DNA from: Giardia muris
Taxonomy: Eukaryota > Fornicata > Diplomonadida > Hexamitidae
Assembly: GCA_006247105.1 (NCBI GenBank)
Contig: CM016925.1
Coordinates: forward strand, 2,294,001-2,358,000
Reading direction: 5' to 3'
Length of the DNA stretch: 64,000 nucleotides
Positions 8,693 through 18,168 of this stretch are shown here, one piece after another. Below the pieces are notes generated by a model. That model was not told the origin of the DNA. It saw only the letters and a program-made list of their open reading frames with translations, and searched no databases. The translations under genes and the position numbers were made by a program. The first letter of the stretch is position 1, and every line of letters starts with the position of its first letter.

Positions 8693-9842
8693 GTCGAGTC
8701 TGCTCGTGTCTGCGCTGGAGAAGGAGAACCAAGCCCTTCTCAGTCGCATCACGAAGCTCGAGTCCCAGCTGCGCTTGAACGATGCATCATATGTGCGCAC
8801 GCACGCAAGCGTCGCGCTTAGCTCCCACGTCCGAACCGCGGAAGATCTCGCCCGCATCAAGGCGCTCGAGGAGACCATCCAGGAAATGGATGCTGAGATC
8901 ATGAGCCTTCGGAACGAGCGTGAGGGGTTATACCTCAAATGTACAGAGATCGAGAAAGCCTTCAAAAAGTCAGAGGAAGCACGGCATTTAGCGACGGCGG
9001 AATGCACTCGGCTGGTAGGGATCGTCGCACAATACGAGGCGTGTTGTGACCTACTTGCCCAGGCGATTCGGAACCAGCTATCCTCGGTTTCTGGAACTCA
9101 GGTCGAACTTGAAGAGAATGAGAACCATGGATTTCTGACCAGTCTTCCCCTTCATAATGAAAGTAAGGGGATGAGGGGCCTTAATATAGAGCTGGAACGG
9201 TTAGTTTCAGCGATTCCAACTAATCGTAATCTTTCTTGTCATACTACTCAACATCATATGAATGAGCATTTACAAGTGGAACTGGAAAGATTGAAAGCAG
9301 AAGTGATTACCGCGCGTGCACACGCTGCTGCGGAGGCAGAGGCTCGGAAGAACTTACAAACTGAAGCTCGAAACTCGATTCTTCAACTTAGGGACTTGCA
9401 GAATGCACAGTTAGAGGTACGTGATAAGCGGATTGCGCAGTTAGAGATGACCGTGAAGACATTAGAACAAGGTCTTCGTCGTAAGGATGAGCAACTCACC
9501 ACTATTCAGAACCAACGGAAGGATAATGAATCTGTGGTATATGCATCCTCTTATAATGAGCATATTGCAAAGGTCGAACAGGAGACTACAGAACAATTCC
9601 GTGTCGTTGCAAGTCGTGTCATAGAAGAGGTCTCGAATTCGAAGGCACCTACAAGTTCCTCTATACAACCCAATTCAGAAGAAGCTTTTCATCACCTTCC
9701 TTTAACTGCCTCGGTTCGGAGAAGTTCTTCTTCTCGTCGACCGACGATCGACTCTGCAGATGACCTTCTTCGTTTAGCCTCCGGTCGGAGACTTTCCAAC
9801 GCCGATATTACCTCTACAGTCAATGTTCTAATGAGTCAGTAA
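8691..9842 (+). CDS. Coiled-coil protein of unknown function
   Basis: The protein has 383 residues. The ATG abuts the stop codon of the upstream gene with zero spacing. Heptad-like, Glu/Lys/Leu-rich coiled coil is visible at about residues 1-130 and 190-310, ending in a Ser/Arg-rich tail (RRSSSSRR near residue 345) that could be phosphorylated. No enzymatic motif is seen. A likely AGTAAAG poly(A) signal includes the stop codon (9838-9844). It could be a cytoskeletal or basal-body component, but nothing in the sequence establishes this. Confidence 0.75.
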   Translation: MSSLLVSALEKENQALLSRITKLESQLRLNDASYVRTHASVALSSHVRTAEDLARIKALEETIQEMDAEIMSLRNEREGLYLKCTEIEKAFKKSEEARHLATAECTRLVGIVAQYEACCDLLAQAIRNQLSSVSGTQVELEENENHGFLTSLPLHNESKGMRGLNIELERLVSAIPTNRNLSCHTTQHHMNEHLQVELERLKAEVITARAHAAAEAEARKNLQTEARNSILQLRDLQNAQLEVRDKRIAQLEMTVKTLEQGLRRKDEQLTTIQNQRKDNESVVYASSYNEHIAKVEQETTEQFRVVASRVIEEVSNSKAPTSSSIQPNSEEAFHHLPLTASVRRSSSSRRPTIDSADDLLRLASGRRLSNADITSTVNVLMSQ

Positions 9843-9860
9843 AGTAGTTCAGCTCAAAAG

Positions 9861-11504
9861 ATGGATGTCACTGCAAAGCTTGTATTAATATGGATGAGTA
9901 TGGGCATTATCTTCTGGTGGGGGGTGGAGAACACTCTTATACGCCTCAGCTGTTCACCTAATAAGACCAACATTGATAAGCATCTCAATGTTATTCGTGG
10001 ATTCCTAGGGTCGCTTATTGGGGCATTACTTAGCTATGGGGCGCTCCCGATAGCTTTCTTGGTTTTTCTATTCGCCGCAGTTGCCCCTCTCGTGACGATC
10101 TCATACCCATTTGGTCTTTCACGACGAAGGAAATTTAAAAAGCAAGGGTATAAGAGTTATTCATCTCAAAGACGTACCTTACAATCGGATTGGTACTTCT
10201 ACTCACCTATTTGTTGCTACCTCTTAATTCAAAGATTAATCCCCGTCTCCCTTCTTTTACAGCGAATCGAACCTTATATTCCACATTGGTATGAATCTCT
10301 TTTAGATCCTGGAGCTCTTATCCTCTTTCTCTTACTAGATTTATTAATAATGGCCATTAAGCCCATGCATAGGCAAAGAACAATGCTAGTCTATCTAAAG
10401 GAGCTCCTTCTTTATTTATGCTTGGGGATGCAGCTTGGAATCCTATTAATACCAAGTTTGGAGGCACAAATAAGTGACGTGGGTGATGAGATCGTTGCAG
10501 CTTATCTTTTTGATGAAGGAGTTTATGTTAGCTCACGCCCTGAAAGAGTCATCAATTATACCCTCTTTGCAGCAATATATATCCTTCTTTTTGAGCTATT
10601 CTTGGCTCAAGTCCCAGCAAAGTGGTATGCAAATTGCATCTCCCTTCTTAACATGACTTGTGGGCTTGTAGGCGTCTATCTAACCTTGTATAAGCATGAT
10701 AGTTATCCTAGTCTCTCATTGGTGACATTAACATGCGTCATTCTGGGCCAGTTCTTTGACCTCTTCGATGGTCGAGCTGCTGAGAGATGGGGTAGCACGA
10801 AGAATGGAGAGATTTTTGACGACATCGCAGATGGAGTCTCCTTTGGAGTATGTATGGGAATACTAGTCTACCGCGTGATGTGGAAGATCTTGACATCTTC
10901 CAATATGGATATCGAGAATCACCATCTAGCACATGCCATAACGTTTCTCCCCGTTGGGATGGCCACTCTATATGCATGTTGTGTCTTGTGGAGGCTTGTA
11001 CGGTTCGTTTATGATAAAAGGAAGGAGAATATCAAAGGAGGTGTCTTTTTCTTTTCTGGTCTCCCTTCTCCCGGAACTGCGGCTACAACCGGACTTCTTT
11101 GCACCATCTTCGAAGGCGAGTACTTTATGGAGTGTTTCAAAGACACTCAAGACAGTAGGGGTCCATTCGCGTTACTCTTAATCTTCTCCAGTATTCTACT
11201 CATAATTTGCTTACTTACTATCTCAACGGTTCCATATCCACACCTGGGTCGAGTTCTTTATAGGCCGGGGGTTCTTCCCGAATCGATCAAGTTGGTTAAC
11301 AGCTTAGCCTTTGTCGCATCAGTTGTTCATGGAATCCGTCATCGTTCTATGCAAGCCTTTCTTTATTGGTTTGGTTCTGGGATGGGGCTTTACCTTCTGA
11401 CACCCCTCTATGCGGCACGTTGCGGGCTTTATGAACGGAATGATACGGTTCAAGAGTTCTATGATAATGCTATCTCGGCAAGAAGGAAAAGGGGGCTGTC
11501 ATAG
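9861..11504 (+). CDS. CDP-alcohol phosphatidyltransferase (phosphatidylserine-synthase-like) with extra N-terminal membrane module
   Basis: The protein has 547 residues with about ten or more hydrophobic segments. The C-terminal half carries the CDP-alcohol phosphatidyltransferase signature at about residues 303-325: DGRAAE, then G-x3-D-x3-D as GEIFDDIAD. The four aspartates and the glycine are retained; the arginine of the usual DGxxAR is displaced and the spacer is one residue short. The flanking FDLFDG and DGVSFG segments resemble bacterial-type phosphatidylserine synthases. The N-terminal roughly 250 residues form an additional membrane region, in contrast to the compact single-domain enzymes (about 200-250 residues). 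It probably makes a glycerophospholipid in the ER from a CDP-activated lipid; serine as acceptor is inferred. Confidence 0.8.
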   Translation: MDVTAKLVLIWMSMGIIFWWGVENTLIRLSCSPNKTNIDKHLNVIRGFLGSLIGALLSYGALPIAFLVFLFAAVAPLVTISYPFGLSRRRKFKKQGYKSYSSQRRTLQSDWYFYSPICCYLLIQRLIPVSLLLQRIEPYIPHWYESLLDPGALILFLLLDLLIMAIKPMHRQRTMLVYLKELLLYLCLGMQLGILLIPSLEAQISDVGDEIVAAYLFDEGVYVSSRPERVINYTLFAAIYILLFELFLAQVPAKWYANCISLLNMTCGLVGVYLTLYKHDSYPSLSLVTLTCVILGQFFDLFDGRAAERWGSTKNGEIFDDIADGVSFGVCMGILVYRVMWKILTSSNMDIENHHLAHAITFLPVGMATLYACCVLWRLVRFVYDKRKENIKGGVFFFSGLPSPGTAATTGLLCTIFEGEYFMECFKDTQDSRGPFALLLIFSSILLIICLLTISTVPYPHLGRVLYRPGVLPESIKLVNSLAFVASVVHGIRHRSMQAFLYWFGSGMGLYLLTPLYAARCGLYERNDTVQEFYDNAISARRKRGLS

Positions 11505-11509
11505 CCCCT

Positions 11510-11887
11510 TTACTCGTTGTAGGTGTAAAAGACAAGGGCCGTTGCCGCATAATCCTTTCCCATGAACGTCTCGCTCACGAGATTGTCCGTCTTTGGATCC
11601 CAGACAGATCTAGAAGCTAAGCGCATACCTTGCCCTTTGAGAGGGGCTATGAAGACCTGAATGACGATCTTGTACCGTGGCGGTATCTCTCCGGCGCCTA
11701 GAATGAAGTTTTGTATCATAGCACAAGTATCGCGACTCTTTGACGCACCATCACTTGAACTATATGACCAGGTGGAGAACTGTTTCTCAAGCGCCTTCTG
11801 GACGTGTGGTCGGATGATGAGCGTGGTCAATGGGATCTCCGGCTCGAGCTGATAGGTGTTTTCGACGTACAAACGAGCTTCGGACAT
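11510..11887 (-). CDS. Tctex1-type dynein light chain
   Basis: The protein has 125 residues from the ATG at 11887, which is preceded by an A-rich AACAAAAATTGC; the upstream frame has only TTG. The N-terminal NTYQLEP, the central IPPRYKIVIQVFI, GQGMRLASRSVWD and the closing ATALVFYTYNE are the Tctex/DYNLT landmarks in order. Proteins of this subfamily (Tctex1d2-like) sit in cytoplasmic or axonemal/IFT dynein, dimerise and contact intermediate chains, which is sensible for a flagellate. The stop codon lies within an AGTAAAG poly(A)-like motif at 11508-11514, only a few bases from the convergent phosphatidyltransferase stop. Confidence 0.9.
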   Translation of the reverse strand: MSEARLYVENTYQLEPEIPLTTLIIRPHVQKALEKQFSTWSYSSSDGASKSRDTCAMIQNFILGAGEIPPRYKIVIQVFIAPLKGQGMRLASRSVWDPKTDNLVSETFMGKDYAATALVFYTYNE

Positions 11888-11928
11888 GCAATTTTTGTTC
11901 TGTTCAGCCAAAGCTTTACTACGGCAGC

Positions 11929-14694
11929 TCAAATGCCTTGTATCGTGGACTTCGCATGCTGCTCCGCTGATATATTTGCAGAGGGAACACGTCCTTGAGT
12001 AGGGACAGAAGAGGAACGAGCAACCAATGGTTCAGTGATGGACTCGGCCGGAGCGATCGGAGACCCCGTATTACTTACTGGCGGGACGTATCCGAAACGA
12101 AACTGCTGCGATATAGTTGGTTGAGATAGTACTGGAAAGATAAAGCTTGTTGTCACTTTTTGATCAGGAGGGGTATTTTCCGGTACCTTCTCGACGTCTA
12201 GAGATATTTCCACGTTCTCTATCTCAAGGACACGTCCAAGAGGACTATCGGATATGGTATCAGGATGTGACAAACTGGCCCGTGTTTCCTGGCGATATGT
12301 ATACCCATTGGGGTCGTCAGGTGGACCTTCAGTGAGAGCTGCTATTGCTAAAGGACTACTCTTATAGGGAGGTAGGGAGGATGGCGGTAAGACAGAATGC
12401 GAAGAATGTTCTTGTTCTAGAAGTGTTTGAATAGTCGCTGGATCGGCCTTACGAATGATTTCTCGTAACTGTTCCAGTGACATATCCTTGGCTTCTACGG
12501 GAGGGGTAGTTCTATCAACAAGTGGCGTTTGGGCTCCATCCATGATAAAAGGAATAGGAGGAGTGATTTCTTTTGGAAGCGAGTCCTGATGTTGTGGAAT
12601 ACCTTGGACATTCAAATGGCTGTTGAGAGTGGTCTCGTGCATCACTACCTTCGCTTGAAGCGCGGCTACTTGATCCTCAAGTGCATCAAGACGGAGTTGG
12701 AGACGCTGGACTTCAGTCTCGTGTTCAAGCTGTAACAGACCATCAAGACTAGTAGCGACTCCATCCATCATGAACTTTATGTGAGCAAGATTCTTTCCGA
12801 AGACGCTATCCTTACTATAATACTGCATTTGAAGCAGGATACCTGTACAAAGTGCGTGCGCCTGCTGGACGATAGCTTCAAAGCCGGTCGAAGGATTATT
12901 CTCGGGAATACGGCCCTCAACATGTGAAAACACCAATGGGTTTGCTAGGTGCTCCTGGATAATATCTGCACAGCGTCCACAATGACTCACTTCGAGAGTG
13001 TTCCGTCCGCTCACCCTTGCAACATCCAAGGCGGTTTGAAGAACGTTGTTCTCGAGAGTGGCCTCAGAGAGTAGAAGCTTGACGCATCCAATATGACCGT
13101 ACTGCGAGGCGTACATCAAGGCCGTCCAGCCCTGGTTATCTTGCAACTGCGCTTCCTGCGAGACCAAAGCCTCGACGCATTCTACATGACCTGTAATCGC
13201 CGCAAACATAAGGGCCGTCATCCCAAGCTCTGTCTGATGCTTGGCATACTGCAAAGACTCGTGAAGTAGATCTAGACGACCAATAAGGGCAGCATGCATC
13301 AAAGGGGTTATGTCCTTTGGTGGGGGAGGAGACCTATAGGTAGCTAGCGCATCCTCCTCTCTATCCAATTCACGTGCCACCTCAGCACGCATGCGATCAA
13401 GCTCGCTATCTATAAGGTCACTTGGTTTCTCAAGAGCATGTCGCGCATACCAGTGAGCCGTGTGGTTCTGGGTATCCACTAAGCCGAATTCGAACGGTTT
13501 CAGAAGGCGTACAAGGGCGGTGTTCCCAGTGTGTGCGGCGATCATGAGCGCAGTTAAACCGGCTGGCAACTCCCCAGTCCAATCATCGATGTCTAACGTT
13601 TGTCTTCCCGCCTCGCAAAGGAGATAATGTGCACAGTCAGTATGACCACAAGCGACGGCCTCCATGAGGGCAGTGGCGCCGTTGGCGGAGGACAGTCCTG
13701 CCTCTCGTTCCATCAATATGGGAATACAATTTGCATGTCCCCAATGGGCGGCTCCAAAGAGAGCAGTTTTCCCAAAGTCATCAACGATTGTTGCCTCTTG
13801 AGGAATGAGAAGCTCCACCGCCTCTCGATGGCCATAACGTGCCGCGAGCATGAGCGCTGAAGTCCCACCCTTCGCCTTACGCCCGCCTTCGGCATGCAGT
13901 AGAAGACGTACGCAATTGATATGGCCTTCACGTGCTGCTAACATCAGGGCAGTATAACCTTCGTTGTCCCCATGTGATACCACTAAGCCAGCTTCAGTAT
14001 CGATAAGACCAGATACCAGCTGATCATAACCACAAGCCGCAGCCATCATCAAAGCAGTATGTCCCGCACAATACTGCTTAGCTTGACCAATGAATGCCAC
14101 CAACCCACCCACATCTTGCTTGAGCGCTGCACACATCAGATTTGTAAGACCTGCTATTGAGCCTTCAAAAGTACAAAGGAGCGCGGCTACCTTGAAACGT
14201 GTACGTGTCAGAGCCATGGTTAAGGCCGTCTGCCCGTCAACGGTGCGGATCTTGGCCTCAGACTCTGCAAGAAGCCTTACACAGTCCATATTGTCATTCC
14301 TTGTTGCATGCATAAGCGCCGTCCAACCAGCCTTCGTCTGAAGCCCAGCCTCGGGGAGGAGGAGACGAACACAGTCAATGTGCCCCTCACGTGACGCCTT
14401 AATCAGAGCTGTCTCTCCTTCATTGTCTTGAAGACGAAGCTCTTTAGTGACAAGTAATTGCACGCATCCGACGCGCCCGAAGTACGCCGCAAGCATTAGA
14501 GCTGTCCACCCATCGTCTCGCCGAAGACCCGACTCGTACTCTGCAAGAATACGTGTGCACTCCTCGTGGCCTCCCGTTGCTGCAAACATGAGTGCGGTAT
14601 ACCCGGAGTATTGCTGTCTAGCCTGTTCGATGTGCTTTCGAACACCATCGGCGTCACCGTACTCGGCGGCCGTCATTAGCGCCGTTAAAGACAT
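11929..14694 (-). CDS. Ankyrin-repeat protein (Giardia protein 21.1 type) with C-terminal coiled coil
   Basis: The protein has 921 residues. More than ten ankyrin repeats fill about residues 1-420 and 465-570, marked by repeated TALM-AA--GH--CV--L units with PYE/EAGL-like loops, the hallmark of the expanded Giardia 21.1 family. A short coiled coil lies near residues 650-700 and the remainder is Pro/Ser/Thr-rich and probably disordered. No kinase domain is present, unlike the related NEK-ankyrin proteins. The family is poorly understood; several members localise to cytoskeletal structures. An AGTAAAG motif lies 8 nt past the stop (11914-11920), just before the start of the Tctex gene. Confidence 0.9.
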   Translation of the reverse strand: MSLTALMTAAEYGDADGVRKHIEQARQQYSGYTALMFAATGGHEECTRILAEYESGLRRDDGWTALMLAAYFGRVGCVQLLVTKELRLQDNEGETALIKASREGHIDCVRLLLPEAGLQTKAGWTALMHATRNDNMDCVRLLAESEAKIRTVDGQTALTMALTRTRFKVAALLCTFEGSIAGLTNLMCAALKQDVGGLVAFIGQAKQYCAGHTALMMAAACGYDQLVSGLIDTEAGLVVSHGDNEGYTALMLAAREGHINCVRLLLHAEGGRKAKGGTSALMLAARYGHREAVELLIPQEATIVDDFGKTALFGAAHWGHANCIPILMEREAGLSSANGATALMEAVACGHTDCAHYLLCEAGRQTLDIDDWTGELPAGLTALMIAAHTGNTALVRLLKPFEFGLVDTQNHTAHWYARHALEKPSDLIDSELDRMRAEVARELDREEDALATYRSPPPPKDITPLMHAALIGRLDLLHESLQYAKHQTELGMTALMFAAITGHVECVEALVSQEAQLQDNQGWTALMYASQYGHIGCVKLLLSEATLENNVLQTALDVARVSGRNTLEVSHCGRCADIIQEHLANPLVFSHVEGRIPENNPSTGFEAIVQQAHALCTGILLQMQYYSKDSVFGKNLAHIKFMMDGVATSLDGLLQLEHETEVQRLQLRLDALEDQVAALQAKVVMHETTLNSHLNVQGIPQHQDSLPKEITPPIPFIMDGAQTPLVDRTTPPVEAKDMSLEQLREIIRKADPATIQTLLEQEHSSHSVLPPSSLPPYKSSPLAIAALTEGPPDDPNGYTYRQETRASLSHPDTISDSPLGRVLEIENVEISLDVEKVPENTPPDQKVTTSFIFPVLSQPTISQQFRFGYVPPVSNTGSPIAPAESITEPLVARSSSVPTQGRVPSANISAEQHAKSTIQGI

Positions 14695-14790
14695 ATGTCC
14701 TGGGAAGTTTTAGATTTCAGACAATAAATCATCAAGATAGCGTCTATACAAGAACGGAGAACGCTCTGAGGCATTGAGGGTCAACTCCCA

Positions 14791-17700
14791 ATGGTTATAA
14801 CAAAGGAAACGTAAGATCTCCTATTTGAAGGACACTTGCAACAGATTTCAAGGAGATTGAAGCCTATATCATTATCCGTACATTAACCACATTAGGGTTG
14901 ATGAGGGAATAAAGAACGAGGATTGTATCGTATAAGGTCACTATTTGGAACGTATTCAGCTATTACTAAGATTGCATGGTACCCGAAGGATTTAATAGCA
15001 AGTACCATCCAGCCGTCGATTGAAGTTTCTAACACCAGCGCTCCTGGGAAGTACAATCCCGCACCGAATGATGAGTTCACACCCTTCCGTGCCTCACCGA
15101 AGGACTTGGACCCCTTCATCAAGTCGATTCTTAGTGCCACAGAAGCAATTGCACCAGAGCGTTATAGCTTCCGCTTCGTGAACAACCACGCATCCTACAC
15201 CCCTGAATATGTGCTCCAGCGTATGGGCGACCCGCTTGCTCACGAGCGCCCTCGAGGAGTCCCTAAGGTCTCCCACGCGCTCAGCCGCTACTTCAAGCTC
15301 GCCGTCGAGTCCAATGTCGAGTCATACATGACAGATGCAAAGGCTGGGGACGTCCCGCAGGTGGTCAAGTGGATGATCACTGGGAATGATGAGGAGTTCG
15401 AACGGAAGTGCCTCCTGAACATCCGGACAATTCTTAACAAGGTCACCCGAGGGAACGAGACCTCGATTGTTGCGCAGGTTGTGGACTTCCTGCGGGAGAC
15501 CGAGAGCTACGAGAGCGACTACAACCGCATATTTACGGTTGTCAACGTCTTCGACGAGATAGTCGATAAGGCATGCATGGAGAACAACTTTGTCGAGTTG
15601 TATACGGGGCTCCTCTACACGCTCCTCTTGAGCTTCGGGGGGTCGGAGAAGAATCAGACTCCCCTCCAGTCAACCTTCGAGAAGTTCCTCATCAGCGTCC
15701 GGAGATTCGATAAGGACCGGTTTCCGGAGCTAGATGGCCTACGGAAGGAGATCCCCGAGGCGATTGACGGGAAGCTCACGCATAAGAACATCAGCAATTG
15801 TATGACCGTCTTCTTCCGACGCTATATTCTGGTCTACCTGGCCGAGGAGATCAAGCACGGGAAGACGCACAATACAGCATTCCACGTCCAAGAAACAGAC
15901 AGCGACGATGTTCGGATCACCAAGGAGCAGCAGCGGAGTGTCCATCTGCGAAATAGCGTTAAGTTCATGGCCTCCGTCTTTAGTCGCGGCCAGTCCCTTT
16001 CCAAGGAACTCATTACTGTGACCGCATTCATAACTTGCATCTCTTACCTCCTTCGACGCCAGTATGACCGTATGCTCGAAAACGCGTTCCAGAATCCGGA
16101 GGAAAGGGCCAGCTACAATACCGCCGTCTCGGAGGCTTTCCACTTGACCAGCAAACAGACTAAGGATGATGGGAGCCCACAGGTCCTGACGATCACCGCT
16201 GATGACATCTATAACGAGACACTCGCATATCAGGAGAAGGTTCGTCCGCTTATCGATCTCCTAGACCTCAAGTACAAGCCATACTGGTCGACCGAGTACA
16301 TCGAGCTCGTCATCATCCTTCTTAGGACCGGCGGGTATGCTGCCGATGCTCTGGATCGAGCAAAGCCTGGATATACTCTCTATTGCTATTGTATGAGACT
16401 ACTCGAGAAGTTCCACAAGTGTGAGGTCATTGAGGCGCGGCCCTATGTCCAGCTGATGGAGATCTTCGAGGATCGAGAGCGAGGTTGGCCTCGTGCACGA
16501 TCTGAGCTAACCCTCGTCGTCAAGTCGAAGATTCGCCCTGGGCGTCAACCGCGCCCGATTAGGGACGAGAATATTGACGACGTGAGAGAACTTGGACTCT
16601 ACTACACGCTAGCTTCGTCGATGGGATACCTCGACTCGGATATCAACAGTGGGCCCAGCGTCATCATCACAGATGAGAACATCTCGGAGTGGGAAAAGAG
16701 TTTCGTGGAGCTGACGAAGCGTATTGCGGTGCAGAACAAGCTCCCTCTTATGGTCGCGGAGACCTTCAAGTTTGCGTCGGAGCAGACGGCATTGCGACAG
16801 AGGTTATTCTACAAGCTCTTTGTCCAAGCGCTCGTCGAGGTTTATCCGAAGATATCGAACAAGGATGCACAGAATGCGATCGTCCACGCACTCTCTGGAC
16901 TTCTCTTTCAGAAGCACGTGAAGTTCATTAACTTGTTTCCCAACGTTATCCGGCGAGACCAGGCAGATTCAACGAAGGGGTATGATGGTACCGTGGACGA
17001 GAAGCAGTACGAGCTGGCTGTCGCGGTGGTTAGGCATTGCATTGAGCGCGCTCTTGAGAGTGCTTTGGAAGAGGACAATTACGCCTTCAGCCCCGATCAA
17101 ATCGAGACGATCAATGAAGTCTACTCCCCTATCCTTAAGGGCAAGGAGCCGCGGCACCTGACAAAGGAGCAACAGGCGAAGATCGATAAGATAATGTTTG
17201 ATATTGACTTCGATTTGTATCGGAAGGTCCAGGAGGCCGGATTGAAGGAGCGGATTCCCGACTTCGTTGAGACGTGCGTCCTACATGTTGTCGCGGAGAC
17301 CATCTTCCAGACAAACGATCCCGACCGTATGCTCGATAGGGCTTATCTGGATCAGGCCTGTCGGGTTAATAACGAGGTCCTTAATCTTTATTGGAAGTCT
17401 CGGAATTTGACGAAGCGGCGTACTCCCTACCCTGCTCTTGAGGAGTTTCTTGTCAGTGACCTTCGCTTCCCCATTACTCTCCGTTATATCATCTTTGCTC
17501 GCGATGAGGATAAGTTTGAGAGCATGTCAAATCTCTTCATCCAGGCAAAGATGCCCCATGCGTTCCTCCGCTACATCATGTACCAGCTCATAAAGGATGC
17601 GAATGACCGGCGGGACTATCTTGGCGAGTTCAAGAGGCGTCTTTCTCAATTCCCGCTCTTGAAGCTGCCGAGCGTTATTATATCCAACCTCCATACGGCA

Positions 17701-18159
17701 TCCCAAAAGATCAGCCAGACATGCGAGCAGCCTCTTTCTCGGCTTCTCGCAGAGGCCACACGGCAGAAGTATCTGGACTCCGAGTCTGTGGAACAATGGA
17801 TAATATCCATGGCGAAGCGGTGCTTTGGGCCGAAGCTTGATGCTGCTCGTCTCACTTCTTTGTACGATGCCGAGATGAAACGAGACCCCGGGCCCAAGGC
17901 ATCGGCATCGGAATCGCTTTCGATTGTGATTCTCCCTGGGAACCCGGATACTGGTGCCAATACTACTGCTGCTACAACCACAACTACCAACGGCAACAGG
18001 ACTGAGACGCGTACCCCTTCACATGAGAACCACGGGTCTCGACGACCTCGAGGAGGAGGCCCTAAGGACCGGCCCGAATATCGGCAGTCAGTTAGCGGCA
18101 CCACCGGCTCTTTAAGCAGCTTCCGAAGGGACTCCGGTAAGTCCTCCGGTCAGAAGTGA
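14791..18159 (+). CDS. eIF4G: eIF4G-like translation scaffold with MIF4G domain; probable two-exon gene (14791-14810 joined to 15039-18159)
   Basis: The continuous frame is open from just after a TGA at 14902 to 18159, but has no ATG before codon 101 (15223), inside already coding-like sequence. A splice model gives an ATG at 14791 and 1046 residues. About 130 residues into that protein the MIF4G fold begins with NIRTILNKVT, followed by VNVFDEIVDKACMENNF, LRNSVKFMASVFSRG and DALDRAKPGY, then ARPYVQLMEIFEDRERGW. All of these match eIF4G MIF4G helices in order. Upstream, YTPEYVL resembles the eIF4E-binding motif YxxxxL-phi. A second helical region follows, and the tail is Thr/Ser/Arg/Gly-rich. 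The role would be bridging the cap-binding protein, eIF4A and ribosome in translation initiation. Other MIF4G proteins (CBP80, UPF2) fit less well. Confidence 0.75.
14811..15038 (+). other. Candidate spliceosomal intron in the eIF4G-like gene
   Basis: The proposed donor is GTAAGATC at 14811. The acceptor is TTTCTAACACCAG ending at 15038; its fused branch-point/acceptor form is close to the Giardia CTRACACRCAG consensus. A 20-nt first exon (ATG at 14791) joins in the correct phase to the conserved frame. The donor departs from the usual Giardia GTATGT, so the 5' side is less certain than the 3' side. Confidence 0.4.
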
Positions 18160-18168
18160 AGCTTTACT
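18155..18168. terminator. Overlapping bidirectional poly(A) signals (imperfect palindrome)
   Basis: AGTGAAGCTTTACT reads AGTGAAG on the plus strand, containing the eIF4G-like TGA stop, and AGTAAAG on the minus strand, starting at the V-ATPase fragment's TGA. The two convergent genes are only 8 nt apart and share this 14-nt element. Confidence 0.55.

Noticed and set aside
8241..8732. A 163-codon minus-strand frame opposite the PCIF1-like gene
   Set aside because: It is antisense to the most conserved part of the PCIF1-like core and has no recognisable features.
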